Positions 35,301 to 48,879 of a DNA stretch of 63,623 nucleotides are shown piece after piece. Below the pieces are notes generated by a model. That model had not been told where the DNA came from and did not search any database. It saw only the letters and a list, made by a program, of their open reading frames with translations. The stretch is from Fomitopsis serialis (lineage: Eukaryota; Basidiomycota; Agaricomycetes; Polyporales; Fomitopsidaceae), in assembly GCF_022376445.1 (NCBI RefSeq), contig NW_025955180.1, positions 1 to 63,623 on the forward strand, read 5' to 3'. Position numbers and translations under genes: made by a program. The stretch's first letter is position 1; each line of letters begins with the position of its first letter.

Positions 35301-35928
35301 TCGGGCGTAGAGTCGTCGGCATCCTCAGAGTTTTGCAATTCGCGAATCATACGAAGACGTTCATCTAGGTTCTGCGCGCAAGGGATCTTGATATCGTCAG
35401 GGGCGGCCTCATCCAGAGGACAGAGCGGAACATCATCAGCAGCTTCTTGCAGAGCAAGCATCAGCTGTGGCGGTATTTGGGAGAATTCCCTTGACGCGTT
35501 CATCAGAGAGTCGTCAAGTGGCGTGAGAGGAGTGCCGGGAGGTGGCAGACTTGAGAATGGCTCAAGCAACCGACGCACGAGGTCCTATGACAACTATGAG
35601 GGACACTGCCGACATACTCGACGGATTGACCTACGTAGTAGTTCTCCCGACTCTTACGGCTAGCATCGTCCCAAGTTGCTTTCTCGGGAGGAAGTGTTCC
35701 CAACAAAAGCCTGAACCGACATGGGCAAAGCAATCATTCATGGATGTAAGCGAACTTACCTCCAGACCTTAGGTCTAAGCCACGGAGGATCGTCAGGTAA
35801 ACCTGTAGCATCAAGCAGAGCTTGTCGTGACACGTACACCGAACAGCTAGGATGGCAAACATACCTTGAGAGCAGAGTATACGAAGGCGCATCAAGTCTA
35901 CAACAGGGATATTGGACGGGTCGAGCAT
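32315..35928 (-). CDS. TBC-domain protein (Rab-GAP fold) with degenerate catalytic fingers and long disordered tail
   Basis: Six exons (35928-35865, 35802-35760, 35710-35635, 35584-34743, 34691-34521, 34469-32315) give 1116 codons. The TBC start is clear: CSQGLPDDPPWLRPKVWRLL, LGTLPPEKATWDD. The second half is clear too: ALLRLLYLHSCLNP, VEADVFWLFEALV, FRWLIPVLTHTLPLRPLLTVWD. An acidic insert with a perfect repeat (DSTPEIRL twice) splits the domain. The usual IxxDxxR finger seems to be NASREFSQ, and the usual YxQG motif is NQSPHIG. The C-terminal 640 residues are Ser/Pro-rich and disordered, with short internal repeats (KISSDGREV/KVSTDGHS). It may bind Rabs without GAP activity. Confidence 0.85.
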
Positions 35929-36000
35929 TTCCGAGATGATATGTACTCTTTCGAGTTTATCCACGGTCGTTAGAGCCGTACCTCCTCACGTTCACATCAC

Positions 36001-36740
36001 TCACATCTGCTGTGGTAGGGGAGCCGGATTCCAATGAACACCTTGCGACTTGGCAATGGAGTACAAGTACTGGTCCAGCTGGACAGCTGATGCTGGTCGG
36101 GTTGAGAGCGCCCTACGAACCTAAATTCCGATGAGCTTCGAACTTCACATCGTTCGCTTCGGGCGCATACCCTTGTTGACACATAATCGTTCACAGACCG
36201 CATGAACTCCGGCCCCAGTCGTTGAGCGAGATGGTCCCGTACCGAGCGAAGCTCTGCGTCCACAAAGTCGGAATTTGCAGGTTGAGTGTACTTTGTATGG
36301 CATACCTTTAGAATCTATCTGTGGAGCAGCAACAACGATGCTCGCAGCAGCTTCCAACATTACAGGACTAGGTGTATCCCTGCCCAGAGTTGAAGACCGA
36401 CTGCACGCGCGCGCTGTGAATGAACTCACTTTCGCTCCAACTCCCCCAGATGCCCGACAATCATTCCAACATGCATCTCCAGAGTCTGCAGCAAGTCGAT
36501 TAGAGCATCCTCATTCATCAGCTTCTGCGCCTTCGCGCGAGCTAACGCGACGTTGTCTTGCTGAAGAAGGGTAACAATGTCTCTCCGCGTGATTTGGGCT
36601 TGGGAGTCCATCCGGTCTTGCATCTGGCCCAGCCGCTGTGCGGTTACCCGCAGCTGAGACTATGTTTCAAGGTGAATGTCATTCATTAGACCTCAGCGGG
36701 AGCACCGAACCTTCATCTTCGCCGGTTCCCAATGTGTCAT
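36001..36740 (-). CDS. IST1: IST1, ESCRT-III-associated regulator of Vps4
   Basis: Five exons (36740-36711, 36653-36430, 36379-36306, 36253-36171, 36120-36001) give 176 codons. The N-terminus MTHWEPAKMKLRVTAQRLG and the block RRDIVTLLQQDNVALARAKA match the Ist1 helical core. PVMLEAAASIVVAAP, ELRSVRDHLAQRLGPEF and the closing LDQYLYSIAKSQGVHW follow in family order. The protein ends there, so the long MIM-containing tail of animal IST1 is absent. It acts in multivesicular-body sorting by tuning Vps4. The downstream TBC gene starts only 72 bp after the stop, on the same strand. Confidence 0.9.
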
Positions 36741-37185
36741 GGCGAAGCGGTAGCACAGGCGAAGGAAGATGTGTCCGAATTTCGAAGTTTCACTAGTACC
36801 GTGGCAGTGACAGCGATGACTGCGCAAAGCTAGGGGAAGATACAAAGCATGGAGAGCAAGACGAGGCTTGGAATGAGCTGGCTCAGGCGAACACGGCGGT
36901 AAGTCGCCTTGCGGGTGCAGACGAAGTACGCTGCGCACGTGGTGTGCTGTGAGATCTCAAGATGCTTGATGGATCCGGCGGCACCGAACAACTGGGTACC
37001 ACAGCGGCGCAACCATGGCAAACTCAATGCCTGTGCATCGACCCGAACAAAGACGCTACTCGGTCATTCAAGCAGACAACGATACAGTGATAACATAAGG
37101 AGCGCGGGTTGCTTCGTAAACAATTTGACTACACATATGAACACAGTTCAAGAACAAGCGTACAACAATGACAATGTCCCAAGAG
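36741..37185. other. Intergenic region
   Basis: 445 bp upstream of IST1 and downstream of a MARVEL-like gene, both on the minus strand. It should contain the IST1 promoter and the neighbour's 3' end. No gene was seen. Confidence 0.55.
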
Positions 37186-38232
37186 CTAGTAAAATTCTTT
37201 CGGCCTCCCTTTCGACAACTTCGACGACTGAGAGGAAGAGGACTTTGCTGATTGCAATGAGATTCGCTTCTCAATATCAACAACTCGTGTCGGTGCAAGG
37301 ACAGGTACGGCGGGCGGCTTAGCTCCCCCACCTCCCGCTTCGAGCAGACCAGCAAATGCACTGGATCTAACACGCAATTGCTCGGGTGGCGGAGACATCA
37401 TAGGAAGCTCAGATTCCCGTTTCTCGCGGAAGATGACGGTCTGAAACTCTGGATGCTTCCAGCCCCAGTACACCATGGCGGCCAGGACGCCGGAATATAT
37501 CAAGACTGTAAATGCCAGGACAATCAGCATTGCGCTATGCGCTCAAGAAATTCGCAAACGCACGAAGTGTGGGTATGACCCATACGCTGGCCAAGATAGC
37601 CATGTTGATGCGTCTGCAAGTAGCCACTGTAACAACTTGAGCTTCGAATCCAGAGACGGACGAGCAAACAGCGTACCGGGATCCGGGCATCTGAAGGCTG
37701 AGAACCATGCTGTGTATATGGCGGACGTGCCTGTTCGGAGGCATAAGAGAAACAGCGAGTGTCAGGGGAACACAACTCGCCGATTTGAAAGAAGACAAGG
37801 CATATCAGCCGAACAGCCTCCCACAATGGGGTATATTGGATAAGGAGCCTGTTACTGACATGAGTATACTCGTCCTACGTGGCCAAGAGATATGCTTACA
37901 TTGCAGGAAACATGATAGATGTGAAGGAATTGATAAGGATCAGGAGCAACACAATGTTTCCTTGGGGGATAGGCTAAGAGCGGAAGTAAAGCGTATCAGC
38001 GAACGAACTTACTTTGGGAATCGACTGTCACATCCTCTCTGACGAACAACTCTACGCACAATAGCGTCGTCCCAACCAAGCTCAACATCGTCATCAATGC
38101 TGACATTGTCAATGGAGATGCAATCAGGGTGGTAGTAAGACGGGGGAACCAAATTCACCTACCGAAGGCGATGAGCCTGACCTTGGAAAAGATCGGCGGA
38201 AGCTCTATGTTCGCAAGGGTAGTAGCAAGCAT
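37186..38232 (-). CDS. MARVEL-like four-TM membrane protein, short tail
   Basis: Seven exons (38232-38163, 38099-38013, 37960-37900, 37848-37772, 37730-37677, 37626-37564, 37505-37186) sum to 243 codons with phases 1,1,2,1,1,1. Exons 3 and 5 (61 and 54 nt) have the same lengths as in the gene at 2650-4034. TM helices: LIAFALMTMLSLVGTTLL, IVLLLILINSFTSIMFP, EAVRLICLVFFQIGEL and LLIYSGVLAAMVYW. The loop before TM4 has two Cys. The tail of about 90 residues has Pro-rich and Ser/Lys-rich stretches (SAKSSSSQSSKLSKGRPKEF). Intron 4 uses a weak GTTCCC donor, but only that splice keeps the hydrophobic frame. Confidence 0.73.
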
Positions 38233-39384
38233 GGCTGAGTGGGTTTCTAAACACTGTGGTTGATGGGTCTTGCCAGGGAGGAGAGCACTCCAGGTCGAGA
38301 TATCGCACAATACCAGCCAGTTCTCCCAGAGATAACTGGACGAGGAGCAGGCAGCAAGTCAATTGCTCGTGCAAGGCCAGGAAACAACAGACAGACGCAT
38401 GCAGGCCCTACTCAAAAGAGCCTCATCGTCAGAGTTGGAAAAAGGTGAAAGCGGGAGACGGGGGAAGAGGAAAGGTTTGCTGCAGACGCCACTGGCAAGT
38501 CCCCATCATGTTGCCGCGCAACCGCCCATGCGGATCCTTTGTTAGGTACGCCACCATTGTTTCCCTGTTAGGAAGGTCTTCAAGAAGGCGAAGTACTTCC
38601 GGCACGTAGAGCACGTGTACTGTCAGGTACTGTCGCGATCGGCCTACGTTTCAAATACGAGGTAACAGGGTAGTTGTTGCATGCCTCTGAACAGTAAGCG
38701 CTCAAGACTACGACGACGACGACAATGACGACAACGACAACGAGGACGAGGAAATTCCATTTCGTCACCCACTGGCAACTACCGGTACCGTACCAATGAC
38801 AGTCGCGTATCCGAGAGGCTCCCACTTGTCTGTATCTAGCCTACCGCATCCTATTCTCACTATCGCACAATGACACTTACGAAGTATGCATTTCTCGCGA
38901 CTGTCTGAAAGGCCGACATTGTGTTGCTAACAGGCACAGAATCAAAGGCAGGAAGAGCTAATGTATTACGATAATAAGATATAACTAATGAAGAGACATC
39001 TAAACTAAATCTTCTACGACATGAGCACTGCGTGAAGGCCACGAGCTGCCAGCGTGAATGATAGCTTAAGCAAAATCACGTCCAGGATACATTCGTCACA
39101 AGAGGGTGTCGTGTAGAGGATGTAAGGCGTTGCATCGACGTCACGTTCGTGTAGGAAACCAGAAGGGCAGTGAACGCAGCGCCCTACAGTTCGGACGCCC
39201 CACCAACAGTCCACCGTCGCAGGCCGTGTGGATCGTGACCACCTCCCTCCGCGTCCGGCTCTGGGAATGGCTGGGGAGCGGTAGTGCGCCTTCCCATCGA
39301 CATGCCCAGGTTGGCTTTCCATTGAGGAAGCAGGGTGTGACTTGCTTTGGTAGATGAATATCCACCACATGGGCACTTTCATTG
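38233..39384. other. Intergenic region with ACG-type microsatellite
   Basis: 1.15 kb lies between the start of the MARVEL-like gene and the stop of the PP4R1-like gene (both minus). It contains a GAC/AAC trinucleotide run at 38708-38750. Translated on the minus strand that run gives a Val-rich frame that mimics a TM helix, but I see no gene around it. Confidence 0.55.
38708..38750. repeat. Imperfect (ACG/ACA)n trinucleotide repeat
   Basis: The run GACTACGACGACGACGACAA continues with GACAACGAC-type variants. It is an imperfect microsatellite in intergenic DNA. Confidence 0.85.
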
Positions 39385-42300
39385 TCAGCTCGGTGTGGGC
39401 GGTGGAGGTCGTGAGAACGTGATTGCAGTGCGAGTAGCCTCGATCGGCGCGAGTGACTGTGGACGCACCCCTCCAGCGTGAACGGAAGTCGCGAATGCTC
39501 GAACGTCTTGAGAAGCATCATCTAGCAGAGGTGCTGTGAGTCCGAGCACCCGGCTCATGACTGCGGATTGTCCCTTGCCGTAGACATCTAAGATTGGAGT
39601 CTGAGTACCCTGTCCATCCTTCAGGACGTGTTGTTAGACGTACCGAAAATTGTCCCAAGCAGGCGGGCCACCCGGATGCGCACGTCCACAATAGGATCGT
39701 GAGTGAGCGCAGATAGGATTTCCCAGTATTCGTCATCTGGGACGACGAAGTCTCTATCGTTCGACTCGAAGAGGGATTGCTCGCATCTCACGAATGTTGT
39801 CCGCTCGCGATACGCATCTGAGCGGGCGAGTGCCCTGATGTTGGAGCGAAGTTCGTTCGCCTTAGGGACTGCTCGCCAAGCGTGAACGAACGCAGGGAAC
39901 TGTCGAGAAAAAATTAGCAGGGCTCACACGCTAAACGATATATCACTTACGACCGCTATTGCAGCCTCTCTGATAGCGGATACGTGATCGCCAAGCGCGC
40001 GCATCAAGAGATCTTTGAGGACCTCTTCATCTAGACCGCTGATGTCCAAAAGAGACGGCAGGCTCTTGACAACCTCCTCTCGTTCCCTCCAGCCTTTGAG
40101 CCGTCGTGTTGTGAATGCTTCGAAGAGTTTCCGCACAACTTCACTCCGTTCCGACGGCCCCAAAGCACGCACAAATGTAGCCGCGCACTCTATAGTCTTC
40201 AGACGGACCTCCGTTTCCTCGGCATCAATACTGGACCACCATACGTCGAGGACGTCCTCTTGAGCATATGCGGGCCCGACGATCTTCGCAATCTCGCCCA
40301 AGGACGCGGCGAGTGTCCGTCGGACCTTGTAGGACGGGCTGCGCGCAAGTGAACGGTACAACGGGCGCAGCTCCGGCCAGCGATCCCTCCCCAATGTCAA
40401 AGCAACGGCTGGGAAGTTGAAGGCGCATACGAGAGGACGTGCGGGGTCATCATAGATGTCATGCGAGCTGATGACTTCTGGCGACTCTGCAATGTCGCTG
40501 AAGCTTGACTCCGAAGATGGGCCGGATCCTGGCATGCGAGCCAATGGCGGTTGACTGTCGTCCTGGCGGCGATTTGGAGGTATGTGACCGTCCCGGATGC
40601 CCAGGAAGATATTGAGCAGCTCCCCAGGCGGGCCGTCCGAATCTCCGTGGAACGCGTAGATCACTTCGCCAAGGGATTCCAGAACGGCCGATCGGACGGT
40701 AGGAGACTCGTCTGACGCGAGTGGTAAGATGACGTCAAGCGCCAGAGACCGACGACGTTGCGGCGACAGCTTGGAAAGGATTGCCGGAAGCGCAAACAGG
40801 ACCGAGTGTCGGACATGCCAAGTTGGGTCCTGGTACAATGACACAAATAGAGGGAGCTAATCCAGAAATCAGGTTTAAAGAACACCGCAAGTAGCAGTTC
40901 AATCCACATACCAAGGTCGAGGTGACAAGTTCATTCTGAACAACCTTGGCCAACGCGCCGACGGCAAATGCGGCCTCGCGCCTGACCCAGTAAACCGGGT
41001 CGCGTCCTACACGTTCTACCTCGGTCACGAAGGCGTTCTGCGTCTCCTCCTTCAAGCCACCTATATAATTTTCAACATTGACATACGTCAGTCCAGTATC
41101 AAACATGAGCACTGAGCAGAGCGACTCATCAACAGAGTCCGCTCCAAATGAATGACACGTACCACTTGCAGTCACAGCTGCCATCAAACTCATGCTCGAC
41201 AGCCTGCCCATCGCGGCCTCTTCGCTGATGTCGCCCTCTTCCTCGCCAGCCATCTCGACGTCCTGGGAACCGACGTCCTGCATGCTCACATCGCCCTCGG
41301 GAAGGCCAGCGCTGAGCCATGCAGACAGCGGCGTTCCTCTGCTCTCTTGCGGTCCAGTGATGCCCATTTCTCCGGCCGAGAAATAATCTCCACCTTCAGA
41401 CGCGTCCTGGACGACGTCTAGCTGGTACGGGGCAGGACTTGCGACCTTTACAGGTGCCATGACGACGTCCTTCTCCGCATTTATGGTCAATTCGGAATAA
41501 GGGCTGGATGCACTCGAATCAAGCTCAATCTCGTCTGGTGACGCAGATATAGTGGGCTCTGAAATTGCCAATAAGGGATTGCTATTGCTGGGTGTGATCA
41601 AGGATGTCGACGAATCCGTTGAGATCGACGATGACGATGTCGAGGAAGAAGTCAACGAAGGCGTAGAGCCCTGCGAATCGATGGAGGTCGAGGAAGTCGA
41701 GGAAGAGGAAATGTCAGCAACGACTGTTGTCGACGCGAATGGAGGGGAGGGCGAGAGCACAGGGGACGGCTGTGTTGTGACTTGAACACCCGCGGACGCT
41801 AGTGCTGAGTCAACGACAGAAGGTTGGGGAACAGTGGCGGTCGGAGTGGTTTGCATAGGCGAAGAAACACCCCAGGCAGGCGTGTTAACCGCCGCTTCCC
41901 TACGGGGAGAAGGGGGCGGCAGGTTCAGCTTGAACGCGGGGGGCGTGATGATGCCTTCCATCGACGTCTCCTCGGCTGCACTGTGTGCCATCTGACCAGT
42001 CGGAGAGGAAGCTGGCGCCGCGGTGGGGTGAATATGGGGTGCGAATGCGGGGAAATACGAGTCATGAGCAGCTCCGGCGGGGACAGCGAGCGGTGTCGAA
42101 CCCGCAGTAGAGGTATCGGGTCCAGGTGGCGTCTGAATCGGGTACTCCAGACTTTGCGACTCCGTAGTGTCACGGTGGTGTTCCCCGGTGCTGCGTGGTG
42201 TCGAGATTGTCGAGAGCGGCCCTTCGTCTGTATCCGGCAAGTCGAGACGGCCCATGCCAATGACAACTTGGTGGACAACCTCGCGCTCGAGGAGGCGCCG

Positions 42301-43944
42301 CTCATGCTGCTGAAGAAGGCCCACGTCGAAGTCAGGTCGTGGCTGTTCGTCCTCGGCCAGGGGATGGGGAGGTCGGCCGGCCTCGCGTTCGTCGGCATGC
42401 CAAATGCGCTTGAGCAGTTCGACGACGGCATTACGGGCGGGCGTGCCGACAAGAGCATTTTGGCTGAGAAGCAACGTCCCCAAAATTGGGGTGAAGGCCT
42501 GCACGGAAATTGTTATGACGTCTGCTTCATTTGACGGGGCTTGCTGCTCGCGTGGCTGCGGCGTGGCACCAGTTGCCTCTGCAAGCATTGGGATGCCCTC
42601 ATCCTCAACGACCTGACAGTGGGTTATGAACCACCACATGATGCTGATCAGCTCCGAAGCGAGTGCCTCCTTGACGGTTTCATCTGGTGGGCGTCAATAC
42701 CAGTCGAAGACAGCGAGTACATACCGGTGACATAACGCAGAACAGCAGAGCGATGGATGTGTGGGTCGTGTGGTACACGAGCGAGGATGGGTGGTGACAA
42801 CCCGGTGTTAATATGCGATCGGCATGAGTTGGTTAGCGAGATGAAGGCGACCACAAGTCGACAAAAACGCATGGCGAGATAGCAAAGAGAGCCAATCACA
42901 CATAGAGGGGGTACAGAGTACGTAAAGCGCGCCGTAAGCCACCGATCAGAACATCATACAACGAGACGTACCTTCGTCAAGGGCGAGGCCGTTGAGCAAC
43001 GGAAGCACGTATTCTACCGCGTCCGCAGGGGCGATTTGATCGACCTGTTCACGACTTGGGTAATGCCCGCCTTCCACGTCTTCTGCGCCCAAGTACCTTG
43101 GCAAGGCATGTACGATGAAGACGCGGTGGAAGCCAGCCCGACTCCGCGAGAATAGGTAAATCTTCTCGAGGGCATTGAGCCCTTCCGAGTCGAACTCGGT
43201 GAAGTCCAGGTTGACGTCCGCCTGAACAGCGTCGGCGCCCGTCGGAAATGCCGCGTCATCCAGGTTGAAGAATGAAGCGGACTCCTGCGCAAATGGCTGC
43301 GCCTGCTCGGAGCCAATAGTGAGGGCATTAGAGCCGGCTCTGGACGGTAGCAGGTCAGCTGCCGGAGGCTGAAGCAGGGGTGGAGATGGTGTCGACGTCG
43401 AGTTGCTGAGGATGGGTGGCGGGATCGCGATCTGGAGGCCGGCGCCCCGAGTACTAGCACCCGAAGTGCTCGACACGCTTCCCAGCGGGTCTGCGAGGTC
43501 CGCGGCGGTCTGCGATAGCATCGCCGGCATGCTGGGCGACTGAGGTAGCAGCTGCATGTCCTCTGTCGACTGAAGTTCGTGCACGAAATATTCACCTGGG
43601 CTGTCTGGGTGAGCAGGACCGGTGGAGTGTCTCCGCTGACGCAGGAGTGCCGGCGACGACCTCGACTGAACCTGGGACAGTGAAGGACGTCCGATGGTCG
43701 GGAAAGGCCCGACGATAGGCTGAGGTGCAATGATGCCCAATCCAACGGCATGAGGATTGTACGGCGCTCTCTCAGGCTGTTGCCGCTGCTCGAAGAAGGG
43801 GTTGGTAAGGCCTGGGGACGACGGTGCTTCGGAAAAGGGAGAGGGTGGCGCAGTGGAAGCAGGGGAGCGAGGATATCCTGTGCTAGAAGTCGATGAGCGG
43901 GAGGACGAGCTACAAGCGCTCGAGGCGGAATTATCTGTGGTCAT
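39385..43944 (-). CDS. HEAT-repeat protein, serine/threonine phosphatase 4 regulatory subunit 1-like
   Basis: Spliced minus-strand gene of about 1,300 residues; exact intron ends were not fixed throughout. The N-terminus (MTTDNSASSACSSSS...) is a long disordered Ser/Pro region with NPFFEQ and PTIGRPSLSQVQSRSSP. HEAT repeats begin near 43200 (LNALEKIYLFSRSRAGFHRV), are interrupted by a second long disordered Ser/Thr/Glu insert (41150-42250), then resume: DPVYWVRREAAFAVGALAKV, DPTWHVRHSVLFALPAIL, SDESPTVRSAVLESLGEVI, SPSYKVRRTLAASLGEIAK and HDPIVDVRIRVARLLGTI. The split HEAT array with an acidic insert is the PP4R1 plan. An in-frame upstream ATG at 43983 is possible. Expected role: scaffold that targets PP4 catalytic subunit to substrates. 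Confidence 0.8.
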
Positions 43945-44903
43945 GTACAAGCGGGGGAAGAATAATGACAGGAGGATTCCCATGAACGGGAGAGCTGGGC
44001 AGATTGTTCAGAGCGCGGTTAGAGGGAGTCAAAGGAGAAAATAGGGGTACGCACGGGAGGCGGCGGGCGACGGGCCCTAGGTGATGGGAGACGACAAGGA
44101 AGACAAGCGCGGAAAGTGAGGAAGTCGTGTATGGCGTAATAAAATTGGGCACACTGCGGCACAATATGAAAGCTCGAGATGACGCAAAGTAGCGGATGCA
44201 GCGAGCTCGAGGCTGGAAAATCAAGAGACTAGGGGTGCGCGATGCTGTGGACGACGAGGATGGCGCGGTGGGTGGTGTGACATATGTTGGGCAGTGGGCG
44301 TGCGGGGCGGGTTTAGTAGGCGGGCGAATATTGGAGACACAACCACGGGCGGACACGCCGGGCACGGACACGGCTGTACGCGCGGACAACAGGGCGCAGG
44401 ACGTCCGGAAAGACGGCGGGGGCCGGCGGCAGAGCGGACGGCGACACGGAGGCGGATAGCGCGACGCGGCGGTGGCAACGGCGGGCAGCGGCGGCGGGAG
44501 AGCGAGAGGGCCGGCCAGAAGAGGTGAGGGACTCTGAGCAGAGACGGTGCTGGAAAGGGAAAGGACAGAGCAGCCGCCACAGGTGGCCGCGGGCGAGTGA
44601 TGTGCAGCGGCGCAGGGAGCAGCCAACGCTCAGTCGGCCACTGCCATTTGCGCTGCCCGATGATGTCATCCGCCCTTCTGGCCTTCTCCCCCTTCTCGCC
44701 CGGCTCTCCGGCGTCTGTCAGGCACTCTCACGCGACGTCATTTCCCACGCCCGCACCGTCGTCCAGATCAGGCCAAAACCCTCCTCCCGCTCGGGACGGC
44801 CGCGCTCGGCATCTGTACACACCCAATACAATTCGTCCGTCCAATACATTCGACACACGCCCCTATTGGCCCCCACCCGCACCACCGCCTGGCCCCCGCC
44901 GCT
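43945..44903. other. GC-rich intergenic region
   Basis: About 960 bp upstream of the PP4R1-like start and downstream of the aminotransferase stop. It is very GC-rich and strand-skewed (purine-rich on the plus strand at 44440-44540), giving long open frames on both strands with Arg/Pro/Ser-biased composition. These look like composition artefacts. Confidence 0.5.
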
Positions 44904-47443
<2,540 letters not shown>

Positions 47444-48580
47444 CGTCCACCGGGATGCACAACAGGTTCAGAGAGCGACGCTCGGGATGCAGCAGTGCGG
47501 ACTCACGCAGCCGGATACCCTCACCAACGCGATGCGGGGTATTTGAAGCGAAGAGGCGGGGACGCGACACACGTGATTGCGCGATAGCTGATGCGCCCGA
47601 ATCAGAAAACACGCGGCAGGCAAACGCGGGGCGACCCACCAGGTGAAGGATGCGGACGTCGCACTCGCGCCAGGAGCGAGCGAGGAGAGCTTATATGGTG
47701 GGCGTCCGCGGTGGAGGTACGACTCGCGACGATCAGACCACGATCAGCCTCGCCGGAGTCTCCGCGATTACGCGATAACTGTCTTGACTCTGACTCTGAA
47801 GCTCATCTGCGCCCCGGTCTGCCCTTCCGAAATCACTTGTCACAGGGCAGGCGACGCTGGCGGCGGCGGGGCTAGACGGACCTGGAGGGCGCACCGCGCG
47901 GCGACCATCCAGTCACCCGCACAATGGCCGCGCGCGGCGCCGCCAACCTCCACTCCCGCCATACATATCAGGGAGTCTGACAGGGACAACCTAGCACACC
48001 TTCCGCTAGGTGACAGCACGTCAAGCAATCTGAGGAGAGGAATATGCTCGAGGGGGCACACGCCTTGGGCAATTGGTGAGTGCCAGTATAGGGTCAGCTG
48101 TCGGCGGCCTGGGCAGTGGTGTGTACAGCAGTGGACATGATGAGAGAAAGAGGTGCGACAGGCTGTCGATGGCGTCCACGTTACGCTTGTTCATTCTGCC
48201 AAGTGCTGCTATGCTACGGGAACATTTACCTATCATTCCCGCTGGGGCGCGTTTCAGCAGATGCTCACACGATCAACACACCAGTACCGTCCAGTTAAGC
48301 CGCTCTATAGCGAGGAGACATCCCATTAAATAAGACCGCCGAGGTGTAAAGAACAGGGGTCACCAGGAATACCCATGGAGATGAAGTATATGTGTGTACA
48401 TTAATATATGCGATGCGTCCGTGAGATCGTAAGCGCGAGTCATGTATGGGGGAGAAATGCAGATGGCGATGGATATGACCTGACCTGCGGGGGATACGGT
48501 GGTGGGCGAATGAGAGCAAGGAAGGCGCAGGAGCCAGCAGAGAAGAGGCAGTGGAGGGAGGATGGAGCCGGACAGGCAGG
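47444..48580. other. Intergenic region
   Basis: 1.14 kb upstream of the aminotransferase start and downstream of the AN1 gene's stop, both minus-strand genes. It must contain the aminotransferase promoter. No extra gene, tRNA or repeat was identified. Confidence 0.5.
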
Positions 48581-48879
48581 TCATGCCATCGCCATCTTGG
48601 ACGCTACCGTCCGTTCACTCTCCAGCTTCGCCTTGTTCTTCTCGAAGGCCTGCTGTCGACAGCTCTCCAGGTTCTGGCAATTGTGATGCTCAGGCATGCG
48701 GTGCTATAGAACGGGGGAGGGGAGGGGATATCATTAGTTCGAGCCGGGAGGTGAATGCCATTGTTACGCACCGCACCGCAAAACTCTGCTCGACAATGTG
48801 GGCATTGTCCGACGAGACGAAGAACGGCCGAGTTGCATCGGGGTTCAGCTTGGAGTTGGCAGCGCTTCTTGGCGGGCAT
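48581..48879 (-). CDS. Small AN1-type zinc-finger protein (76 residues)
   Basis: Two exons (48879-48772, 48703-48581) with a 68-nt intron encode MPAKKRCQLQAEPRC...KMAMA. The eight zinc ligands of an AN1 finger are visible: C7 and C15 (RCQ...RC), C26 and C29 (QCPHC), C34 (EFC), H37, H43 (EHH) and C45 (NCQ), with the usual HRMPEHHNCQNLESCRQQAF end. The protein is little more than the finger plus a short charged helix, like the yeast proteasome-linked Tmc1/Cuz1 group. A role in stress-linked ubiquitin-proteasome handling is known for that family and only inferred here. Confidence 0.9.

Noticed and set aside
38580..38825. Val-rich hydrophobic minus-strand frame resembling a TM helix
   Set aside because: The valines come from the imperfect ACG/ACA microsatellite read on the minus strand; no start, splice partner or family match.
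41550..42540. Plus-strand frame of 236 codons opposite the PP4R1-like gene
   Set aside because: It mirrors the low-complexity disordered insert of the minus-strand gene and shows no domain.
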